Source: Variovorax paradoxus (GTDB lineage Bacteria > Pseudomonadota > Gammaproteobacteria > Burkholderiales > Burkholderiaceae_C). From it: a stretch of 64,000 nt of DNA. Below, piece after piece: positions 33,213 through 42,115 of the stretch. The notes under the pieces were generated by a model. The model saw only the letters and a program-made list of their open reading frames with translations. It did not search any database and was not told where the DNA came from. A program made the position numbers and the translations under genes. The stretch is from assembly GCF_902712855.1 (NCBI RefSeq), contig NZ_LR743507.1, forward strand, positions 3,520,001 to 3,584,000. Direction: 5' to 3'. Position 1 is the stretch's first letter. Each line of letters opens with the position of its first letter.

Positions 33213-33305
33213 ACCCCCAGGCTTCGCGCACTTCGTGTCGCTTCGCCAACCCCCTTCCGGGGGCAACACCTTCGGCCGGCAAAGCCGGTTCCGCGGTGCT
33301 TCTGG
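33213..33305 (+). repeat. Palindromic repeat, single copy A
   Basis: This copy belongs to the same family as the five-unit array at 54447-54932. It has the conserved GCGCACTTCGTGTCGCTTC lead, a CCCCC-TTCC-GGGGG hairpin, and a second hairpin around CCGGC-AAA-GCCGG. It begins 8 bases after the cysB-like stop codon. Confidence 0.85.
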
Positions 33306-33363
33306 AAAGGGCAGCGACGAGCAAGTGGAATGTGGACCAACCGTTGAAGAAATCACGTACATC

Positions 33364-34530
33364 ATGAGCACCTCCCCACGCACGCCCGACGTCGGCACCA
33401 AGCTGCCCTCCGTGGGCACCACCATCTTCACCGTCATGTCGGCGCTGGCCGCCGAGAAGAGCGCGGTCAACCTGGGCCAGGGCTTTCCGGATTTCAACTG
33501 CGATCCGAAGCTGCTCGAGGACGTCACGGCGGCCATGGCCGCGGGCCACAACCAGTATCCGCCGATGCCCGGCATCCCGGCGCTGCGCGATGCGATCGCG
33601 GCCAAGCTCTCGGCGATGTACGGCCACAGCTACAGCGCGGCCACCGAAATCACGGTGACCGCCGGTGCCACGCAGGCCATCATCACGGCCATCCTCGCGG
33701 TGGTGCGCCCGGGCGACGAGGTGATCGTGCTGGAGCCCTGCTACGACAGCTACGTGCCCAACATCGAGCTGGCCGGCGGCAGCGTGGTGCGCGTGCCGCT
33801 GGTGCCCGGCACCTTCCGGCCCGACTTCGGCAAGATCGCCGCCGCGCTCACGCCGCGCACGCGCGCCATCATCATCAACACGCCGCACAACCCGAGCGCC
33901 ACGGTCTGGACCGAGGCCGAGATGCGCCAGCTCGAGGAACTGCTCGCGCCGACGGACGTGTTCGTGATCAGCGACGAGGTCTACGAGCACATGGTGTTCG
34001 ACAGCGCCCGCCACGAAAGCGTGGCCCGCTTCCCTGGCCTGGCGGCGCGCAGCTTCATCGTGAGCAGCTTCGGCAAGACCTACCACGTCACCGGATGGAA
34101 GGTCGGCTACGTGGCGGCGCCGGCACCGCTGATGGCCGAATTCCGCAAGGTGCACCAGTTCAACGTGTTCACGGTGAACACACCCATGCAGCACGCGCTC
34201 GCCCAGTACATGGCCGAGCCGAAGCCGTACCTGGAACTGCCGGCGTTCTACCAGCGCAAGCGCGACCTGTTCGCCGCCGGCCTGGCCGAAAAGACGCGCT
34301 TCAGGCTGTTGCGCAGCGAGGGCAGCTACTTCCAGTGCGTCGACATCTCGGCGGTGAGCGACCTGTCGGAAGCCGATTTCTGCCTGTGGCTCACCAGCGA
34401 GATCGGCGTGGCCGCCATTCCGCTGTCGGCCTTCTACGGCAACGGCTTCGACCAGCGCGTGGTGCGCTTCTGCTTCGCCAAGAAGGACGAGACCCTGCTG
34501 GCAGCGCTCGACCGGCTGGCCAAGCTCTGA
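33364..34530 (+). CDS. Class I/II PLP aminotransferase, methionine aminotransferase (YbdL) type
   Basis: The 388-residue enzyme has the fold-type I layout. Visible are the opening GTTIFTVMSALAAEKSAVNL, GQGFPDF, substrate-pocket NQYPPMPG, NTPHNPSA, ISDEVYEHM, and the PLP lysine in SFGKTYHVTGWKVGY. The N-terminus and the GQGFPDF box match YbdL and MtnE-like enzymes, which transaminate methionine or aromatic acids with a keto acid. Specificity is inferred. A repeat element separates it from the sulphur regulator upstream; control by it would be reasonable for methionine recycling. Confidence 0.88.
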   Translation: MSTSPRTPDVGTKLPSVGTTIFTVMSALAAEKSAVNLGQGFPDFNCDPKLLEDVTAAMAAGHNQYPPMPGIPALRDAIAAKLSAMYGHSYSAATEITVTAGATQAIITAILAVVRPGDEVIVLEPCYDSYVPNIELAGGSVVRVPLVPGTFRPDFGKIAAALTPRTRAIIINTPHNPSATVWTEAEMRQLEELLAPTDVFVISDEVYEHMVFDSARHESVARFPGLAARSFIVSSFGKTYHVTGWKVGYVAAPAPLMAEFRKVHQFNVFTVNTPMQHALAQYMAEPKPYLELPAFYQRKRDLFAAGLAEKTRFRLLRSEGSYFQCVDISAVSDLSEADFCLWLTSEIGVAAIPLSAFYGNGFDQRVVRFCFAKKDETLLAALDRLAKL

Positions 34531-34712
34531 ATATGAAGCTCGCGGCACTCATTCGATAGTGCCTGCGGGGCGTGCGCCGACGGCTGGTGGCCGCAGCGGC
34601 GACGCCCGCGGTAGGACGTTCACTGACCGCCGAAGGGGCGGCTCTCCGGCGATCCATTCGACATGGCGGGAGGAGCATGAAAGCTCATCACAACCACTGC
34701 CCTGGAGAAAAC

Positions 34713-34871
34713 ATGTCGCTCTCGTTCATTCTGCTGATCATCCTGATCTTGATACTGATCGGCGCATTGCCCAGCTGGGGCTACAGCCGGTCGTGGGGCT
34801 ACGGTCCCAGCGGCGGCGTCGGCCTGATCGTGCTGATCGTCGTGATCCTCGTGCTCATGGGACGCATATAG
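34713..34871 (+). CDS. DUF3309 small membrane peptide
   Basis: This 52-residue peptide has two hydrophobic helices: SLSFILLIILILILIGALPS and, after the turn WGYSRSWGYGPSGG, VGLIVLIVVILVLMG. The tryptophan/tyrosine/glycine linker identifies DUF3309, a family of unknown role common in proteobacteria. GGAG lies 7 bases before the ATG. The 182 bases upstream hold no gene I can support and should contain its promoter. A strong terminator follows. Confidence 0.85.
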   Translation: MSLSFILLIILILILIGALPSWGYSRSWGYGPSGGVGLIVLIVVILVLMGRI

Positions 34872-34903
34872 CCCGCACCTTGGCCGGAACGCTAAATGAA
34901 AGA

Positions 34904-34927
34904 AGCCCGCGCAAGCGGGCTTTTTTT
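34904..34927 (+). terminator. Terminator after the DUF3309 gene
   Basis: AGCCCGC-GCAA-GCGGGCT (34904-34921) followed by seven T residues is a textbook rho-independent terminator. It also separates this unit from the convergent hrpA gene, whose stop is 21 bases further on. Confidence 0.93.
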
Positions 34928-34947
34928 CGTCTGCGGCGCCCCCTTGC

Positions 34948-37900
34948 TCAGGCCTGAAGCTGCGCCCACGCCTTGTCGAGCCGCTTCACGCTCACCGGCT
35001 GCGGCGTGCGCAGTTCCTGCGCGAAGAAGCTCACGCGCAGTTCCTCCAGCAGCCAGCGGAACTCGAGCATGCGGTCGTCCACCACGCCCTTGCGCTCCGC
35101 CACCAGTCGCCAGTAGCGCTGGTCCTGGGGCTTCAGTTCGACCAGCTTGGCGGCGTCGCGTGCAGGGTCGGCGCGCAGCTTGTCCAGGCGCAGCACGATG
35201 GCCTTCAGGTAGCGCGCGAAGTGCTGCAGCTGCGTCCAGGGTGCATCGGCAATAAAGCGCTTGCCGACAAGGCGCTGCAGTTGCTGCGCGGCGTCCTGCA
35301 CCGCGTCGGGCTGGATCTTGGTGTCCTTGATCTTGCGCGCCGCCGCGGCGTACTCGACGAGGATGGTGCCGGCCAGCCGCGCCACCTCGTTGGCGATGAG
35401 CGTGAGCCGGCCGCGGCCCTCCTCGAGCCGCTTCTTGAAGGCGAACTCGTCGGTGGGCAGCGGCTCCTGCAGGAAGGCGCGGTCGATCGCCACGTCGATG
35501 ATCTGCGTGCGCAGTTCCTCGGAAGTGCCCAGCGGCATGTAGGCCACCGACATCTTCTGCAGGTCGGGGATGTTCTTCTCGAGGTACTTCAGCGCGTCCT
35601 TCAGCTGCAGCGCGAACAGGCGGCGCAGGCCGGCGCGGTGCTTCGCTGCCGCCACGGCGGGCTCGTCGAACACCTCGATGGTCACCGCATCGCCTTCGTC
35701 GCGCAGCGCCGGGAAACCGATGAGCAACTGCGAACCGCGCCGCACCTCCATCAGCTCGGGCAACTCGCCGAAGGTCCATGCCGTGTAGCGCTGGCCGGCC
35801 GGCAGCGCAGCGGGCGCAGGCGCGGGTGCCGCCGTCGACGGCGTCCTGGCACGCTCGTCCGACGCGTCGGCCTTTTTCTCCGGCGCAGCTTTGACGTTCA
35901 ACCCCGCCAGCGCCTGGAAGGCGCCGCGCGCCTGTGCGCCCAATTCGGCCTTCAGCGCACCGAGATTGCGACCCATGCCCAGCTGGCGGCCATGCTCGTC
36001 GACCACGCGCAGGTTCATGAACAGGTGCGGCGGCAGCATGTCGAGCTTGAAGTCGGCGCGCTTCACGTCGATGCTGGTCATGTCGCGCACGCGCTTGAGC
36101 AGCACGTCGGTCAGCGAGCCGCTGCCGAACAGCTCGGGCGCCGACAGCTCTTCGGCCAGCTTCGACGCCGACTCGGGCAGCGGCACCAGCCGCGAACGCG
36201 GACGCTGCGGCAGGCTCTTGAGCAGCGCCTGGATCTTGTCCTTCAGCATGCCCGTCACCAGCCACTCGCAGCGCTCCTCGCTCACCTGGTTCAGCACGAA
36301 CAGCGGCACGCTCACGGTCAGGCCGTCCTTCGCGTCGCCGGGCTCGTGCAGGTAGGTGGCGGCGCAATCGACGCCGCCCAGCCGCAGCGTCGGCGGGAAG
36401 GACTGCGTCGTGATGCCGGCGGCCTGGTGGCGCATCAGCTCGTCACGCGTGAGGAACAGCAGGCGCGGCTGCTCCTTCGAGGCCTGCCGGTACCAGCTCT
36501 CGAAGCTGATGCCGCTGGCCACGTCGGCAGGCAGCTGCGCGTCGTAGAAGGCGAAGATCAGCTCGTCGTCGACCAGCACGTCCTGCCGGCGCGACTTGTG
36601 CTCCAGCCCCTCGACCTCGCGCACCAGCTTCCGGTTGGCCTGCAGGAACGCGAACTTCGTCTCCCACTGCCCGCCGACGAGCGCCTCGCGGATGAAGATC
36701 TCGCGCGCCGCCACCGGATCGACGCGCGTGAAGTCGACGCGCCGCCCGCTGTACACCACCAGCCCGTAGAGCGTGGCGCGCTCCAGCGCCGACACCTGGG
36801 CGCCCTTCTTCTCCCAGTGCGGATCGAGCAACTGCTTCTTCAGCAGATGGCCGGCTACCTGCTCGAGCCACTGCGGCTCGATGTTGGCCACGCCGCGCCC
36901 GAACAGCCGCGTGGTCTCGACCAGTTCGGCCGCGACGATCCAGCGGCCGGGCTTCTTCTTCAGGTGCGCGCCGGGATGCTTGTAGAACTTGATGCCGCGC
37001 GCGCCGAGGTAGGCCTCGTCGTCTTCGAGTTTCCAGCCGATGTTGCCGAGCAGGCCTGACAGCATCGACAGGTGCAGCGGCTCGTAGCCCGCAGGCTCCG
37101 AATTGATGCGCCACTTGTGCTCGGTGACCACCGTGAGCAGTTGCGAATGGATGTCGCGCCACTCGCGCACGCGACGAATGTTGATGAAGTTCTGCCGCAG
37201 CAGCTGTTCGTACTGGCGGTTGCTGAGCTTGTGCGTGTCCCCGTGGCCGCCGCGCGCGTCGGCGATCCATTTCCAGAGCCGCAGGTAGCCGCTGAACTCG
37301 CTCTTCTCGTCGTCGAATTTCGAATGCGCCTGGTCGGCCTGCTGCTGCGCTTCCATCGGACGGTCGCGCACGTCCTGCACGCTGAGCGCCGACGCGATGA
37401 CGAGCACCTCCTCGAGCGCGCCGCGCGCGCGGGCCTCCAGAATCATGCGGCCGACGCGCGGGTCCAGCGGCAGCCTCGACAGCTCGGCGCCGGTCTGCGT
37501 GAGCTCGTTGGCGTCGTCGACCGCGCCGAGCTCATTGAGCAGCTGGTAGCCGTCGGCAATGGCGCGCGGCGACGGCGCCTCGAGGAACGGAAAGCGCGCC
37601 ACATCGCCCAGGCGCAGCGACTTCATGCGCAGGATCACGCCCGCCAGCGACGAGCGCAGGATTTCGGGGTCGGTGAAGCGCGGACGCCCTTCGAAGTCCT
37701 TCTCGCCGTACAGCCGGATGCAGATGCCGTTCGCCACGCGCCCGCACCTGCCGGCGCGCTGGTTGGCCGCCGCCTGGCTGATCGGCTCGACCAGCAGCTG
37801 CTCGACCTTGCTGCGGAAGCTGTAGCGCTTCACGCGCGCGGTGCCGGTATCGATCACGTAGCGGATGCCCGGCACGGTGAGCGAGGTCTCGGCCACGTTG

Positions 37901-38820
37901 GTGGCCAGCACGATGCGCCGGCCGTTGTGGCTTTCGAAGATGCGGTCCTGCTCCGGGCCGGAGAGCCGCGCGAACAGCGGCAGCACCTCGGCGCTGCGGA
38001 ACAGCGGCTGGTGGTTGACGTGGCGGCGCAGGTGGTCGGCGGCCTCGCGGATCTCGCGCTCGCCGGGCAGGAAGACCAGGATGTCGCCCGCGTTGTGCGG
38101 GTCGCGCCAGAGTTCGTCGACCGCGTCGGCGATGGCGTCGTTCAGGTCGTGCTCGCGCGACTCCTCGAAGGGACGGTAGCGCTGCTCGACCGGGTAGGTG
38201 CGGCCCGACACGAAGATGGTCGGCGCCGGCCCCCTGGCCGAGGCGAAATGCTGCGCGAAGCGATCGGCGTCGATGGTGGCCGAGGTGACGATCACCTTCA
38301 GGTCGGGCCGGCGCGGCAGGATTTCTCGCAGGTAGCCCAGCAGGAAATCGATGTTCAGCGAGCGCTCGTGGGCCTCGTCGATGATGAGCGTGTCGTAGGC
38401 CTTCAGCAGCGGATCGGTCTGCGTCTCGGCCAGCAGGATGCCGTCCGTCATGAGCTTGACGGATGCATCGCGGCTCAGGCGGTCCTGGAAGCGCACCTTG
38501 AAGCCGACCACGTCGCCCAGCGGCGTCTTCAGCTCCTCGGCGATGCGCTTGGCGACCGAGCTCGCGGCGATGCGGCGCGGTTGCGTGTGGCCGATGAGGC
38601 GGCCCTTGCCCGGCTCGGCGTTGAGCTTGCCGCGGCCCAGCGCGAGCGCGATCTTCGGCAGCTGCGTGGTCTTGCCCGAACCGGTCTCCCCGCAGACGAT
38701 CACGACCTGATGGGCCGCGATGGCGTCCATGATTTCGTCGCGCCTGGCGGACACAGGGAGCGATTCAGGAAACTCGATGCGCAGCGGCGTGGAGGGTGCG
38801 GAGGGGGTCGTGGTCGTCAA
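34948..38820 (-). CDS. hrpA: ATP-dependent RNA helicase HrpA
   Basis: The 1290-residue protein is full length for HrpA. Walker A GETGSGKTT begins at residue 44 and the DEAH box is at 148-151 (IIDEAHERSLN). Helicase motif VI (QRAGRCGRVANG), the HA2 and OB-fold regions, and the long HrpA-specific C-terminal domain follow. It unwinds RNA and rescues or remodels stalled ribosomes in Escherichia coli. An Ala/Pro linker (about 1000-1020) splits the C-terminal part. The longest frame starts with TTG at 38820, and no good ATG gives the N-terminal segment before the P-loop, so the exact start is uncertain. Confidence 0.95.
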   Translation of the reverse strand: MTTTTPSAPSTPLRIEFPESLPVSARRDEIMDAIAAHQVVIVCGETGSGKTTQLPKIALALGRGKLNAEPGKGRLIGHTQPRRIAASSVAKRIAEELKTPLGDVVGFKVRFQDRLSRDASVKLMTDGILLAETQTDPLLKAYDTLIIDEAHERSLNIDFLLGYLREILPRRPDLKVIVTSATIDADRFAQHFASARGPAPTIFVSGRTYPVEQRYRPFEESREHDLNDAIADAVDELWRDPHNAGDILVFLPGEREIREAADHLRRHVNHQPLFRSAEVLPLFARLSGPEQDRIFESHNGRRIVLATNVAETSLTVPGIRYVIDTGTARVKRYSFRSKVEQLLVEPISQAAANQRAGRCGRVANGICIRLYGEKDFEGRPRFTDPEILRSSLAGVILRMKSLRLGDVARFPFLEAPSPRAIADGYQLLNELGAVDDANELTQTGAELSRLPLDPRVGRMILEARARGALEEVLVIASALSVQDVRDRPMEAQQQADQAHSKFDDEKSEFSGYLRLWKWIADARGGHGDTHKLSNRQYEQLLRQNFINIRRVREWRDIHSQLLTVVTEHKWRINSEPAGYEPLHLSMLSGLLGNIGWKLEDDEAYLGARGIKFYKHPGAHLKKKPGRWIVAAELVETTRLFGRGVANIEPQWLEQVAGHLLKKQLLDPHWEKKGAQVSALERATLYGLVVYSGRRVDFTRVDPVAAREIFIREALVGGQWETKFAFLQANRKLVREVEGLEHKSRRQDVLVDDELIFAFYDAQLPADVASGISFESWYRQASKEQPRLLFLTRDELMRHQAAGITTQSFPPTLRLGGVDCAATYLHEPGDAKDGLTVSVPLFVLNQVSEERCEWLVTGMLKDKIQALLKSLPQRPRSRLVPLPESASKLAEELSAPELFGSGSLTDVLLKRVRDMTSIDVKRADFKLDMLPPHLFMNLRVVDEHGRQLGMGRNLGALKAELGAQARGAFQALAGLNVKAAPEKKADASDERARTPSTAAPAPAPAALPAGQRYTAWTFGELPELMEVRRGSQLLIGFPALRDEGDAVTIEVFDEPAVAAAKHRAGLRRLFALQLKDALKYLEKNIPDLQKMSVAYMPLGTSEELRTQIIDVAIDRAFLQEPLPTDEFAFKKRLEEGRGRLTLIANEVARLAGTILVEYAAAARKIKDTKIQPDAVQDAAQQLQRLVGKRFIADAPWTQLQHFARYLKAIVLRLDKLRADPARDAAKLVELKPQDQRYWRLVAERKGVVDDRMLEFRWLLEELRVSFFAQELRTPQPVSVKRLDKAWAQLQA

Positions 38821-38942
38821 GGGAAGGCAGTCTTCTGGCTGTCGCGGCGGGCGAACCGCCGATTATCGGTGCGCGGCACAGCGGCTGCCGCGCACCGGCG
38901 GGGTCAGGCACGCGTCGTCGCATGAATGCACAATCACGCCCC

Positions 38943-40289
38943 ATGTCCACCGTCTTCAATTTCACCTTCGTGCCGTGGTTCCGCTCGGTTGCGCCCTACA
39001 TCCACACGCACCGCGGTAAGACTTTCGTGGTCGCGCTCGCGGGTGAGGCGATCGCGGCAGGCAAGCTTCAAAACATCGCGCAGGACCTGGCGCTGATCCA
39101 GAGCATGGGCGTCAAGATCGTGCTGGTTCACGGCTTCCGTCCGCAGGTCAACGAGCAGCTCGCGGCCAAGGGCCACGAGGCGAAGTATTCGCACGGCATC
39201 CGCATCACCGACGAGGTGGCGCTCGACTCCGCGCAGGAGGCTGCCGGCCAGCTTCGCTACGAGATCGAGGCCGCATTCAGCCAGGGCCTTCCCAACACGC
39301 CGATGGCGGGTTCCACGGTGCGCATCATCTCGGGCAACTTCATCACTGCACGCCCGGTGGGCGTGGTCGACGGCGTCGACTTCAAGCACTCGGGCCTGGT
39401 GCGCAAGGTCGACGCGGCCGGCATCCGCCGCACGCTCGACTTCGGCGCCATGGTGCTGATGTCGCCGTTCGGCTTCTCGCCCACCGGCGAAGCCTTCAAC
39501 CTGACGATGGAAGAGGTCGCGACCAGCGTCGCCATCTCGCTGCAGGCCGACAAGCTGATCTTCCTCACCGAGATCCCGGGCATCCGCATGGACAGCGAAC
39601 TGCCCGAGAGCGAAGACAACCCGATCGACACCGAGCTGCCGCTGGACGCCGCCGAGAAGCTGCTGGCTTCGCTGCCGCCCGCGCAGAAGCCGACGGACAC
39701 GGCCTTCTACCTGCAGCACTGCGTGAAGGCCTGCAAGGCCGGCGTGGAGCGCAACCACATCCTGCCCTTCGCGCTCGACGGTTCGCTTCTGCTGGAGGTG
39801 TACGTGCACGACGGCGTGGGCACCATGGTGATCGACGAGAAGCTGGAGAGCCTGCGCGAAGCCTCGGTGGACGACATCGGCGGCATCCTGCAACTGATCG
39901 AGCCCTTCGAGCGCGACGGCACCCTGGTGAAGCGCGACCGCACCGAGATCGAACGCGACGTGGGCCACTACACGGTGATCGAGCACGACGGCGTGATCTT
40001 CGGCTGCGCGGCCCTCTATCCCTACCCCGAGGCGCGCACCGCCGAGATGGCCGCGCTCACGGTGTCGCCGCAGTCGCAGTCTCAGGGCGACGGCGAACGC
40101 ATCCTCAAGCGCATCGAGCACCGCGCCAAGGCCATGGGCCTGGACAGCATCTTCGTTCTCACCACCCGCACCATGCACTGGTTCCTCAAGCGCGGCTTCC
40201 AGCAGGTCAACCCCGACTGGCTCCCCGAGGCGCGCAAGCGCAAGTACAACTGGGACCGCAAGAGCCAGGTGCTGGTCAAGAAGATCTGA
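38943..40289 (+). CDS. argA: N-acetylglutamate synthase ArgA
   Basis: The 448-residue enzyme acetylates glutamate, the first step of arginine synthesis. The N-terminal amino-acid-kinase domain (1-about 290) carries VLVHGFRPQVNEQLAAKGHE and is the arginine-sensing part. The C-terminal GNAT domain (about 300-448) contains AALTVSPQSQSQGDGERILK for acetyl-CoA binding. The start is placed at MSTVFNFTFVPWFR; an ATG seven codons upstream (38922) is also possible. The 122-base gap to the divergent hrpA holds the promoters. Confidence 0.96.
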   Translation: MSTVFNFTFVPWFRSVAPYIHTHRGKTFVVALAGEAIAAGKLQNIAQDLALIQSMGVKIVLVHGFRPQVNEQLAAKGHEAKYSHGIRITDEVALDSAQEAAGQLRYEIEAAFSQGLPNTPMAGSTVRIISGNFITARPVGVVDGVDFKHSGLVRKVDAAGIRRTLDFGAMVLMSPFGFSPTGEAFNLTMEEVATSVAISLQADKLIFLTEIPGIRMDSELPESEDNPIDTELPLDAAEKLLASLPPAQKPTDTAFYLQHCVKACKAGVERNHILPFALDGSLLLEVYVHDGVGTMVIDEKLESLREASVDDIGGILQLIEPFERDGTLVKRDRTEIERDVGHYTVIEHDGVIFGCAALYPYPEARTAEMAALTVSPQSQSQGDGERILKRIEHRAKAMGLDSIFVLTTRTMHWFLKRGFQQVNPDWLPEARKRKYNWDRKSQVLVKKI

Positions 40290-40308
40290 CGGCCACGGAG
40301 CACGCCCG

Positions 40309-40947
40309 ATGACGCTCGCCACCGCCCTGCTCTTCGCCATCGTGGCCTTCGCCGCCATCGCCACGCCCGGCCCCACGGTGCTGCTGGCGCTGAGCAACGG
40401 TTCGCGCCACGGCGTGCGCCGCGCGCTGCCTGGCATGCTCGGCGCGGTGCTGTCCGACTTCGTGCTGGTCGGCGCCGTGGCACTCGGCCTGGGCGCGCTG
40501 CTGGCCGCATCGGAGTTCTGGTTCTCGATGCTGAAATGGGTCGGCGCGGCGTACCTGGCGTGGCTGGGCCTGCGCATGCTGCGCTCGAAGGGCGGCTTGC
40601 AGCTGCCGGCGGCCGATGCAGCGCCTTCGGTCGCCACGCACGAAAGCCGGCGGATCTTCTTCAAATCGTTCCTGGTGGCGGTGACCAACCCCAAGGGCTA
40701 CATCTTCTGCTCGGCGCTGCTGCCGCAGTTCATCGACCCGTCTGCCGCGCAGGCGCCGCAGTACATCGTGATCGCACTGATCTTCGCCGGGCTCGACATG
40801 GCGGTGATGCTCGCGTACGCCTTCGTCGGCGCGCGTGCGATCCGCCTGCTCACGGTGTCGGCCACGCGCTGGATCGACCGCGCCTGCGGCGGCATGCTGC
40901 TGGCGCTGGCCGGCTCGCTGGCGTTCTATCGCCGCAGCGCGGCCTGA
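40309..40947 (+). CDS. LysE/RhtB-family exporter
   Basis: The 212-residue inner-membrane protein has six hydrophobic segments and the family signature AIATPGPTVLLALSNGSRHG near the N-terminus, with NPKGYIFCSALLPQF in the middle. LysE/RhtB proteins export amino acids or their derivatives. The gene lies 20 bases after argA, so it may be co-transcribed. Export of an arginine-related compound is an attractive but unproved idea. Confidence 0.9.
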   Translation: MTLATALLFAIVAFAAIATPGPTVLLALSNGSRHGVRRALPGMLGAVLSDFVLVGAVALGLGALLAASEFWFSMLKWVGAAYLAWLGLRMLRSKGGLQLPAADAAPSVATHESRRIFFKSFLVAVTNPKGYIFCSALLPQFIDPSAAQAPQYIVIALIFAGLDMAVMLAYAFVGARAIRLLTVSATRWIDRACGGMLLALAGSLAFYRRSAA

Positions 40948-40958
40948 GCGAGCCGCGC
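40937..40958 (+). terminator. Hairpin enclosing the lysE-like stop codon
   Basis: GCGCGGC (40937-40943) pairs with GCCGCGC (40952-40958); the 8-base loop contains the TGA stop (40945-40947). It is one of several such structures in this window. No T-run follows. Confidence 0.4.
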
Positions 40959-41080
40959 CTGTCGACGGCCGCAGCGCGGCTGTCTCCCCAATGTTTCCCC
41001 GAGGCCTCGCGGCCCCGACGGTTTCCCGGCAAGCCGGTTGCGGCCTGCCTGCGCATTTCTTAGATGGAGGAAAAGTAAAA

Positions 41081-42088
41081 ATGAAATATTGGACGTTCCT
41101 GGGAGCCACATTCGTCACCGCTTCGGCGCTCCTTGCCGGTTGTGGCGACAGCGACAAACCGGGTGGTGCGCAGCAGGCATCGCCAGCCTCGCAGGCGAAG
41201 CCGGACCAGGCTGCCGAAGAGCAGCAACGGGTCGAGAAGTACAACACCTACGTCGATGTCTCGAACAACCTGCGCACCTCTTTCCAGCAGGCGCGCGCGG
41301 AGTACGTGGCGCAGCAGGTGCCGCTGCTCGAGGCCAAGGCGCCGCTGACCAGCCTGCGCATCCAGAACGACATCCTCATCGACCGCTCGGCCAAGAAGCT
41401 CGACGCTGCCGCGGCCATTGCCGCGCCGCTGCCCGAGATCGACGCCTCGGCCCAGGCGTTTTCGGCCGCGCTCAAGGTGTTGTCGCCGCTGAGCCGCGAA
41501 CTGAACGACTACGCGAATTCGAAGGGCTATCTCGCAGACAACGGCGACAAGGCGCGCCGGCTGAACAAGGACTATCTGGCCGCGCTCACCGGCGTTGCCA
41601 CGGCCGAAGCTGCGTTCGACGACGGCCTGAGCGCGCGCGACCAGGCGCTGACCAGGGAAGCCTTCGAGAAGGCGCCGAAGGACTCCGCCGCCTACTACCG
41701 CGCCGGCCTGATCTACCACGGCAAGCTCAACCACAACGACGCCAACGCCCTCTTCGAATCGCCCAACGACCCGCAGGCGCTCGCCGCGTTCGAGGCCTCG
41801 CTGGCGCTGGTGGCCGATTCGGCCGCCGGCTGGAGCCGGACGATGAGCGAGCAGTCGGCCAAGAGCGGCGCTCGCTGCGACGGCGGCATGCTGCAGATCA
41901 ACGAGTTCATCGGCCAGTCGCGCTCGATGGTCAAGGACATCAAGGACGGCGTGTTCAAACGCAAGGAAACCGGCGCCATGGCGCGCCTGCCGGCGCACAT
42001 GCGCAGTTCGAGCATCGTGAACTCCGCCAACCGCTACAACCAGAACTTCGCCAACATGATCGGCCAGTTCAACCATCCGACATGCTGA
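41081..42088 (+). CDS. DUF3829 lipoprotein
   Basis: The 335-residue precursor has a lipobox (LLAGC, cysteine 21) and a long, mostly helical mature part. It contains the DUF3829 core: KYNTYVDVSNNLRTSFQQAR near the start and an Asn/Tyr-rich segment RYNQNFANMIGQFN at the end. Two cysteines (about 275 and 335) may pair. Function is unknown for the family. A strong site (TGGAGGAAAAG) precedes the ATG. The local upstream sequence is AT-rich compared with its neighbours, fitting a promoter or leader. Confidence 0.82.
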   Translation: MKYWTFLGATFVTASALLAGCGDSDKPGGAQQASPASQAKPDQAAEEQQRVEKYNTYVDVSNNLRTSFQQARAEYVAQQVPLLEAKAPLTSLRIQNDILIDRSAKKLDAAAAIAAPLPEIDASAQAFSAALKVLSPLSRELNDYANSKGYLADNGDKARRLNKDYLAALTGVATAEAAFDDGLSARDQALTREAFEKAPKDSAAYYRAGLIYHGKLNHNDANALFESPNDPQALAAFEASLALVADSAAGWSRTMSEQSAKSGARCDGGMLQINEFIGQSRSMVKDIKDGVFKRKETGAMARLPAHMRSSSIVNSANRYNQNFANMIGQFNHPTC

Positions 42089-42115
42089 ACCGGCGCAGCG
42101 CCTGCGCCGTGTTCA
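42086..42115. terminator. Hairpin built from both stop codons of a convergent gene pair
   Basis: TGAAC-CGGCGCAG (42086-42098) pairs with CTGCGCCG-T-GTTCA (42102-42115), 13 base pairs with one bulged T and the loop CGC. The base of the stem is made of the DUF3829 stop TGA and the complement of the oxidoreductase stop. It can form on both transcripts and probably marks both 3' ends. Confidence 0.65.

Noticed and set aside
34533..34712. A short gene before the DUF3309 peptide
   Set aside because: The small frames here have ATGs too close to, or without, a ribosome site, and no hydrophobic or domain pattern. The stretch is better read as promoter and leader.
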